Shown here: positions 58,813 to 64,000 of the stretch, piece by piece
How positions within the stretch are numbered: position 1 is the first letter of the stretch
Layout: every line of letters starts with the position of its first letter
NCBI RefSeq assembly: GCF_963691685.1
Contig: NZ_OY829290.1
Location: forward strand, 3,621,501-3,685,500
DNA from: Thalassovita sp.
Lineage (GTDB): Bacteria; Pseudomonadota; Alphaproteobacteria; Rhodobacterales; Rhodobacteraceae
DNA length: 64,000 nucleotides
Reading direction: 5' to 3'
Notes under the pieces: model-generated
What the model was told of the DNA's origin: nothing
What the model saw: the letters and a program-made list of their open reading frames with translations, nothing else
Database searches by the model: none
Position numbers and translations under genes: made by a program

Positions 58813-59376
58813 TTAGCCTTCAGCACCAATCAGGGTCGAAATCAGCAGGCGCGCATTGTCGTCATGCCATTCCGCATCACCGATCAGGCGGCCAATCTCG
58901 CGCCCCTCAGGGTCAATCAGAACCGAAAGCGGCAGGCCGATCACGGCCATGTTGCGGGCCAGCTTCTGCTTAGGGTCGCGATGCAGCGGCAGGGTTTCGA
59001 TCCCGGCATCGGCAAAGAATTTCTTCATCGATGGCACCGGATTGCGGCCGGTGGCGATGGTCACCACCTCAAAGGCGTCGCCGCCAAATTCAGCATTCAG
59101 TGCATCCAGCGCCGGCATTTCCGCGCGGCAGGGGGCACACCATGTGGCCCAGAAGTTCACCAGCACATATTTGCCGCGGTAATCGGCCAGTGCGATGGGG
59201 GCGCCCTCCACGGTTTCAAAGGCATCTGATTTCAGATCCTTCGCCGCATCATGCAGGATCAGCTTCTTCATGTCGCCTTCGCGCATCTCGCGCAACGCCT
59301 CCATATCGGCGGCGGCAGCGCCATTTGCACCAAGCATCAAGGCCGTATAAAGGGTTGTGGCAACAAACTTTCGCAT
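58813..59376 (-). CDS. TlpA/ResA-type periplasmic thioredoxin
   Basis: A 187-residue protein with an N-terminal signal segment (RKFVATTLYTALMLGANGAAAA) and a thioredoxin fold. The active site is FWATWCAPCRAEMPAL (CAPC) and the TlpA-type region is KLARNMAVIGLPLSVLI. It reduces disulfides in the periplasm, for example for cytochrome maturation. GGGAGG before the ATG. The start lies 22 bases from argH, divergent, leaving very little room for two promoters. Confidence 0.92.
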   Translation of the reverse strand: MRKFVATTLYTALMLGANGAAAADMEALREMREGDMKKLILHDAAKDLKSDAFETVEGAPIALADYRGKYVLVNFWATWCAPCRAEMPALDALNAEFGGDAFEVVTIATGRNPVPSMKKFFADAGIETLPLHRDPKQKLARNMAVIGLPLSVLIDPEGREIGRLIGDAEWHDDNARLLISTLIGAEG

Positions 59377-59398
59377 TTTTCCTCCCAAGGGGCAGACC

Positions 59399-60790
59399 AT
59401 GAGTGACAAATCCTCGAACCAGATGTGGGGCGGCCGTTTCGCTGCCGGACCGGACGCGATCATGGAGGCGATCAACGCCTCGATCGGGTACGACCAGCGC
59501 ATGGCCAAACAGGACATCGAAGGTTCCAGGGCCCATGCCGCCATGCTGGCCGCCACAGGCATCATTACTGATAGCGATGCTGAGGTCATTCGGGAAGGTC
59601 TGCTCACGGTCTTGTCAGAGATTGAAAGCGGCACCTTCCAGTTTTCCACCGCGCTGGAAGACATCCACATGAATGTTGAGGCACGTTTGAAGGAAATCGT
59701 GGGTGAGCCTGCAGGCCGTCTGCACACCGCGCGGTCGCGCAACGATCAGGTGGCCACTGACTTCAAACTCTGGGTGCGCGATCAGATTGATGCGTCGATC
59801 GAAGGGATTGAGGCGCTGATGAAGGCGCTGATCGGTCAGGCCGAAGCGGGCTACAACTGGGTGATGCCCGGTTTCACCCACCTGCAGACCGCCCAGCCGG
59901 TGACCTGGGGCCACCATATGATGGCCTATGTCGAAATGCTGGGCCGGGACCTGAGCCGTTTCAAAGATGCCCGCGCCCGGATGAACGAATCGCCCCTGGG
60001 TGCGGCAGCACTGGCCGGCACCTCCTTCCCGATTGATCGCCACATGACGGCGGCAGCGCTTGGGTTTGACCGTCCGGCGGCAAACTCGCTGGATGCGGTG
60101 GCGGATCGTGATTTCGCGTTGGAGTTCCTGTCGAACGCCTCGATCTGTGCCATGCACCTTTCCCGCTTTGCCGAAGAGCTGGTGATCTGGTCCTCGGCGC
60201 AGTTCCGCTTTGTCACCATGTCGGACAAATGGTCCACCGGCTCATCCATCATGCCGCAGAAACGTAACCCTGACGCGGCTGAACTGTTGCGCGCCAAGCT
60301 GGGCCGGATCTTTGGCGCCAATGTTGCGCTGATGACCGTGATGAAGGGCCTGCCGCTGACTTATTCCAAGGACATGCAGGAAGACAAAGAGCAGGTGTTT
60401 GATGCCGCCGACAACTTCCTGCTGTCACTGGCGGCGATGACCGGCATGGTCAGCGATATGACCGGCAACAAAGACTCGCTCGCTGCCGCGGCTGGCTCTG
60501 GCTTCTCAACCGCGACAGATCTGGCCGACTGGTGTGTGCGCGCGCTGAACATGCCGTTCCGTGACGCCCACCACGTGACCGGATCGCTGGTGGCCCTGGC
60601 CGAGGAAAAAGGCTGCGACCTGCCGGATCTGACGCTGGAGGACATGAAATCGGTCAATGACCAGATCACCGAAGAGGTCTTCGGCGTGTTGGGGGTTGAT
60701 AATTCGGTCGCTTCGCGCATGTCATATGGGGGCACGGCACCGGCACAGGTGCTGGTACAAATCAAACGCTGGAAGAAAGAACTGGAATGA
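59399..60790 (+). CDS. argH: argininosuccinate lyase
   Basis: Final step of arginine biosynthesis, splitting argininosuccinate into arginine and fumarate. It has 463 residues. The fumarase/aspartase-family signature is GSSIMPQKRNPDAAE. MWGGRFAAGPD starts the N-terminus, and TARSRNDQVATD and GFTHLQTAQPVTWGHH are active-site parts. The stop overlaps the lipoprotein ATG. Divergent from the TlpA gene. Confidence 0.96.
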   Translation: MSDKSSNQMWGGRFAAGPDAIMEAINASIGYDQRMAKQDIEGSRAHAAMLAATGIITDSDAEVIREGLLTVLSEIESGTFQFSTALEDIHMNVEARLKEIVGEPAGRLHTARSRNDQVATDFKLWVRDQIDASIEGIEALMKALIGQAEAGYNWVMPGFTHLQTAQPVTWGHHMMAYVEMLGRDLSRFKDARARMNESPLGAAALAGTSFPIDRHMTAAALGFDRPAANSLDAVADRDFALEFLSNASICAMHLSRFAEELVIWSSAQFRFVTMSDKWSTGSSIMPQKRNPDAAELLRAKLGRIFGANVALMTVMKGLPLTYSKDMQEDKEQVFDAADNFLLSLAAMTGMVSDMTGNKDSLAAAAGSGFSTATDLADWCVRALNMPFRDAHHVTGSLVALAEEKGCDLPDLTLEDMKSVNDQITEEVFGVLGVDNSVASRMSYGGTAPAQVLVQIKRWKKELE

Positions 60791-60960
60791 AACCTCTGTT
60801 GCTTACCCTTGGCCTGCTGAGCCTTGCGGCCTGTGGCATCGATGGCGAACCGGTGAAACCCACGGCGGGGGCCTCGGTCAACATCGGCACCAATGGAATC
60901 ACCACCTCTGCCGGGGTGGGGGTCCGCAAGGGCCCGATCTCCATCGGGATCGGCCTCTGA
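60787..60960 (+). CDS. small lipoprotein of the argH operon
   Basis: A 57-residue lipoprotein with a hydrophobic signal and lipobox LSLAAC (Cys16). The mature part of about 41 residues is Gly/Ile/Val-rich (GASVNIGTNGITTSAGVGVR). It overlaps the argH stop by four bases (ATGA), so translation is coupled. A lipoprotein in this position is common in Rhodobacterales, with no known role. A terminator follows at 61004. Confidence 0.82.
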   Translation: MKPLLLTLGLLSLAACGIDGEPVKPTAGASVNIGTNGITTSAGVGVRKGPISIGIGL

Positions 60961-61003
60961 CGCCTGGACCACAGTCTTTTTGAAACCGGGCAATCTGCCC
61001 TGT

Positions 61004-61043
61004 CTGGCCCGACCTTGGCAAAAGGTTGGGCCAGTTCGTTTTT
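61004..61043 (+). terminator. terminator of argH-lipoprotein
   Basis: CTGGCCCGACCTT / AAGGTTGGGCCAG stem (13 bp with one G-U), loop GGCAA, followed by TTCGTTTTT. Confidence 0.88.
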
Positions 61044-61150
61044 GGTATCGGGCTGCGTGACGGGCGCAATTTAACCCTCTGTTAGGGAAGTTCGGACATC
61101 CTGTGGTCTATGGGGCCGCTGGCGCCCCGATGAACCAGAGGATCCGTCTC

Positions 61151-62002
61151 ATGCCCGGCACCCCGCCCCGCCGCCTGCCGCCAACCGCTGATATTCCCGC
61201 CGGGATGGACAGCCCGCTGAACTATGCGGTGCAGCAACGTGACCGGGACGTGTTGCAAATGGTGGCAGATGCGCTGCGCCATGATGAGGTGCTGCTGGCC
61301 TATCAGCCGATTGTCGAAAGCAGGCGCCAGGATCACATCGCCTTTTACGAAGGGCTGGTGCGCATTCTGGATGCCACGGGCCGCGAAATTCCTGCCGCTC
61401 AGTTCATGCCTCAGGTGGAGGACCGCACCCTCGGGCGGGAGATTGATTGCACCGCCCTCAGGCTGGGGTTGCAGGCGCTGGCCAATGTGCCGGGGCTCAG
61501 ACTGTCGATCAACATGTCTGCGCGGTCAATCGGTTACGCCAAATGGCTGCGGGTTCTGGATGAGGGGCTGCGGGCGGATCCCAGCGCCGGGGCGCGGCTG
61601 ATTCTGGAAATCACCGAAAGTTCGGCGATGACGGTGCCCGAACTGGTGCGCAGTTTCATGGCTGAGATGCGGCGGCGGGATCTGGCCTTTGCCCTGGATG
61701 ATTTCGGCGCTGGCGCCACCGCGTTCCGCTATCTGCGCGACTTCCGTTTCGACATGGTCAAGATTGACCGCCAGTTCTGTCACCGGGTCAGCACACAGCC
61801 GGACAATCAGGCCCTTGTTCGCGCTATGGTTATGATTTCAGAACAATTTGAGATGATGACGATTGCCGAGGGCATCGAAGAACCAGCCGATGCCAAATGG
61901 TTGTCAGCCGCCGGACTGCACTGCCTGCAGGGCTATCACTTCGGCTATCCGCGCCTGCATCAGCATTGGCATGAGGACCAGCGCGAAAAAGCGCGCGCCT
62001 GA
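61151..62002 (+). CDS. EAL-domain cyclic-di-GMP phosphodiesterase
   Basis: A 283-residue single-domain protein. The EAL signature is EGL here (FYEGLVRI), a permitted variant. Metal and catalytic residues are kept: NMSARSIG, LEITES, DDFGAGATAFRYL, KIDRQFCH, AEGIEE and CLQGYHFGYP. It therefore should cleave c-di-GMP. The N-terminal 40 residues are Pro/Arg-rich with no sensor. AGAGGA eight bases before this ATG. It stands alone. Confidence 0.9.
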   Translation: MPGTPPRRLPPTADIPAGMDSPLNYAVQQRDRDVLQMVADALRHDEVLLAYQPIVESRRQDHIAFYEGLVRILDATGREIPAAQFMPQVEDRTLGREIDCTALRLGLQALANVPGLRLSINMSARSIGYAKWLRVLDEGLRADPSAGARLILEITESSAMTVPELVRSFMAEMRRRDLAFALDDFGAGATAFRYLRDFRFDMVKIDRQFCHRVSTQPDNQALVRAMVMISEQFEMMTIAEGIEEPADAKWLSAAGLHCLQGYHFGYPRLHQHWHEDQREKARA

Positions 62003-62156
62003 CCCTCCACCACGGAATGCGCTGCAACGCGGCAATTCCGCACTCTTGCCGCACTGCGGCGAATGTTCTATGACCAAGGGGAAGGCGGGAAGTGTTGGGC
62101 CCGCGGCGACGCGTTACCCCTGCGCAGATCCGCCATGATCTTGGTGGAGGAAGAAC

Positions 62157-63335
62157 ATGACCAATGTCGTCATCGTATCGGCAGCGCGGACCGCTGTTGG
62201 ATCATTCAGCGGCTCATTTGCAAACACCCCGGCCCATGACCTAGGCGCAGCCGTACTGGAAGCGATCGTAGAACGCGCCGGGATCGAAAAGGGGGAGGTT
62301 TCGGAAACCATCCTCGGTCAGGTTCTGACCGCCGGTCAGGGTCAGAACCCTGCCCGTCAGGCCCATATCAACGCTGGCCTGCCGATCGAAAGCGCCGCCT
62401 GGGGCATCAACCAGGTTTGTGGCTCGGGCCTGCGCGCCGTTGCCTTGGGCGCCCAACATGTGCAGCTGGGCGATGCGGCGATTGTGGCTGCAGGTGGTCA
62501 GGAAAACATGACCCTCAGCCCCCATGTGGCGCATCTGCGTGCCGGCACCAAAATGGGCGACGTGAAATACATCGACTCGATGATCCGCGACGGTCTGTGG
62601 GATGCCTTCAACGGCTACCACATGGGCCAAACGGCCGAGAATGTTGCCGAGCAGTGGCAGATCAGCCGTGACATGCAGGATGAGTTTGCGCTTGCCTCGC
62701 AGAACAAGGCCGAAGCCGCTCAGAACGCAGGGAAATTTGATGATGAGGTGATCCCCTTCACCATCAAGACCCGCAAAGGTGAGATCGTGGTCGACAAGGA
62801 TGAATACATCCGCCACGGCGCAACGATCGAAAACATGCAAAAACTGCGCCCTGCCTTTGTCCGCGACGGTGGCACCGTCACCGCGGCCAATGCCTCGGGC
62901 CTGAACGACGGCGCCGCCGCCGTCCTGCTGATGAGCGCCGATGAGGCCGAAAAACGCGGGCTGGAGCCTCTGGCCCGGATCGCCTCCTACGCCACCGCGG
63001 GTCTGGATCCGTCGATCATGGGCGTTGGCCCGATCTACGCCTCGCGCAAAGCGCTGGACAAGGCCGGTTGGGCCGCCGGCGATCTGGATCTGGTCGAAGC
63101 CAACGAAGCCTTCGCCGCCCAGGCCTGCGCCGTGAACAAAGACATGGGCTGGGACCCGTCGATCGTGAACGTGAACGGTGGCGCCATTGCCATCGGCCAC
63201 CCGATCGGCGCCTCGGGCTGCCGGATCCTCAATACGCTGCTGTTTGAAATGAAACGGCGCGAGGCCAAAAAAGGTCTGGCCACACTCTGCATCGGTGGCG
63301 GCATGGGCGTCGCCATGTGCCTGGAACGTCCCTGA
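62157..63335 (+). CDS. phaA: acetyl-CoA acetyltransferase (thiolase)
   Basis: Biosynthetic thiolase making acetoacetyl-CoA, the first step to polyhydroxybutyrate. It has 392 residues. The nucleophile Cys is in GINQVCGSGLRAVALG, the second active-site region is GGAIAIGHPIGASGC, and the final Cys pocket is ATLCIGGGMGVAM. GGAGG before the ATG. It is followed by a terminator, then phaB. Confidence 0.95.
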   Translation: MTNVVIVSAARTAVGSFSGSFANTPAHDLGAAVLEAIVERAGIEKGEVSETILGQVLTAGQGQNPARQAHINAGLPIESAAWGINQVCGSGLRAVALGAQHVQLGDAAIVAAGGQENMTLSPHVAHLRAGTKMGDVKYIDSMIRDGLWDAFNGYHMGQTAENVAEQWQISRDMQDEFALASQNKAEAAQNAGKFDDEVIPFTIKTRKGEIVVDKDEYIRHGATIENMQKLRPAFVRDGGTVTAANASGLNDGAAAVLLMSADEAEKRGLEPLARIASYATAGLDPSIMGVGPIYASRKALDKAGWAAGDLDLVEANEAFAAQACAVNKDMGWDPSIVNVNGGAIAIGHPIGASGCRILNTLLFEMKRREAKKGLATLCIGGGMGVAMCLERP

Positions 63336-63365
63336 GGGCGCCGGTGAGAGAGCAAGACACATATC

Positions 63366-63394
63366 AAGGGCGCCACCACGGCGCCCTTTTTTTA
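63366..63394 (+). terminator. terminator between phaA and phaB
   Basis: GGGCGCC / GGCGCCC stem (63368-63374 with 63380-63386), loop ACCAC, followed by TTTTTTT. It suggests phaB is not simply read through from phaA. Confidence 0.9.
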
Positions 63395-63520
63395 GGCAAT
63401 CTGTGCTGCAGGTGCGAAAAACTGCCACAGATAGCAAAATTCACCACGAAATAATATTGCGCGAACAAAAATCAACACGTAACACTATTACCAACTCAAT
63501 TTCCGAACGGAGAGAAGACC

Positions 63521-64000
63521 ATGGCACGAATTGCACTTGTAACCGGTGGATCACGCGGGATCGGCGCCGCAATTTCCAAACGGCTTAAGTCCGAAGGTTA
63601 TGAGGTTGCCGCGACCTATGCAGGCAATGACGACGCCGCCGCAGCCTTCACTGCGGAGACCGGCATCAAGACCTACAAATGGAATGTCGCCTCTTACGAG
63701 GACAGCGCCGCAGGTATCGCCAAAGTTGAAGCGGACCTGGGCCCGATCGATGTGGTGGTGGCCAATGCCGGCATCACCCGCGACGCACCGTTCCACAAGA
63801 TGACCCCGGAACAGTGGCATCAGGTGGTCGACACCAACCTGACCGGCGTGTTCAACACCGTGCACCCGATCTGGCCCGGCATGCGGGATCGCAAGTTTGG
63901 CCGGGTGATCGTGATTTCCTCGATCAACGGGCAGAAGGGCCAGTTCGCCCAGGTGAACTATGCCGCCACCAAAGCCGGTGATCTGGGCATTGTGAAATCG
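63521..64000 (+). CDS. phaB: acetoacetyl-CoA reductase, 5' part (cut by window end)
   Basis: First 160 residues of the NADPH-dependent SDR that reduces acetoacetyl-CoA to (R)-3-hydroxybutyryl-CoA for PHB. The cofactor motif is VTGGSRGIGAAI and the active site is SSINGQKGQFAQVNYAATKAG (Ser, Tyr, Lys). GGAGAG nine bases before the ATG. The 125 bases after the phaA terminator are A+T-rich and probably hold its own promoter. Confidence 0.94.
   Translation, partial: MARIALVTGGSRGIGAAISKRLKSEGYEVAATYAGNDDAAAAFTAETGIKTYKWNVASYEDSAAGIAKVEADLGPIDVVVANAGITRDAPFHKMTPEQWHQVVDTNLTGVFNTVHPIWPGMRDRKFGRVIVISSINGQKGQFAQVNYAATKAGDLGIVKS

Noticed and set aside
58813..59742. Extended 309-residue form of the TlpA protein
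   Set aside because: The extra 122 residues are antisense to argH. The ATG at 59376 has a strong ribosome-binding site and a proper signal peptide.
1..64000. tRNA, rRNA or CRISPR arrays
   Set aside because: No cloverleaf with CCA-type ends, no conserved rRNA segment and no regularly spaced repeats were seen. The only regular repeats at protein level are the MORN units and the three Hint-protein units.

Overview
The window is about 60% GC by eye and reads as a chromosomal segment of an alphaproteobacterium of the order Rhodobacterales (Roseobacter group). The basis is family-level recognition: a class I lysyl-tRNA synthetase, a DUF4175/TIGR02302 giant next to lysA, an argH-lipoprotein pair, a YkuD transpeptidase, a Hint_2 protein, a HugZ-like protein and a phaAB pair. 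No rRNA, tRNA, CRISPR array, transposase or phage structural gene was seen. Nearly all of the window is ordinary, densely packed housekeeping sequence.

Layout. 1-2.6 kb: 3' end of a class II HMG-CoA reductase, NAD kinase, and glyA. 2.9-6.1 kb: a tetR-pspA-yiaA-like stress operon with four copies of one 13-bp operator, then kptA overlapping a DUF817 membrane protein. 6.1-12 kb: alpha/beta hydrolase, lepA, a zinc-ribbon protein, a universal stress protein and an L,D-transpeptidase. 12-17.6 kb: ettA, an accessory KAP P-loop NTPase, a secreted protein, a MarR-GNAT fusion with a visible palindromic operator, and nadD. 17.7-21.1 kb: dacB, then a small accessory patch with a short COX1-like membrane protein between two copies of the dacB 3' end and an AT-rich DUF6602 nuclease-like gene. 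21.3-29.5 kb: TerB, lysK, a beta-helix protein, a HugZ-like protein, thioredoxin 2 and two near-identical cold-shock genes. 29.5-35.8 kb: tesA back to back with a ybbA-ybbP ABC exporter, an inositol-monophosphatase-like enzyme and a Hint-domain protein. 36-40.8 kb: gcvT-gcvH-gcvP behind a tandem glycine riboswitch. 40.9-51.4 kb: an Rrf2 regulator, a gamma-glutamylcyclotransferase-like protein, a CBS protein, gltX, a Tat-exported metallo-beta-lactamase, nadE, an 18-repeat MORN protein, a SnoaL/HxlR divergent pair and an SDR. 51.4-64 kb: leuA behind a leucine leader peptide, a histidine kinase, lysA plus DUF4175, TlpA, argH plus lipoprotein, an EAL protein, and phaA with the start of phaB.

How genes fit together. 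Amino-acid and one-carbon metabolism is strongly represented. GlyA and the glycine cleavage system both handle glycine and C1-tetrahydrofolate. LeuA, LysA and ArgH end or open biosynthetic routes. NadK, NadD and NadE cover three steps of NAD(P) synthesis. Envelope functions include PspA, PBP4, the L,D-transpeptidase, the TlpA protein and DUF4175.

The observations I rate highest are: (1) the roughly 178-residue protein resembling only the last helices of cytochrome oxidase subunit I, keeping its HxH heme-ligand motif, between 135-bp direct repeats; (2) a probably leaderless leucine attenuator peptide in front of leuA; (3) the four-operator TetR circuit over pspA; and (4) a three-repeat Hint protein. 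All family assignments come from recognising sequence motifs by eye; no database search was run.
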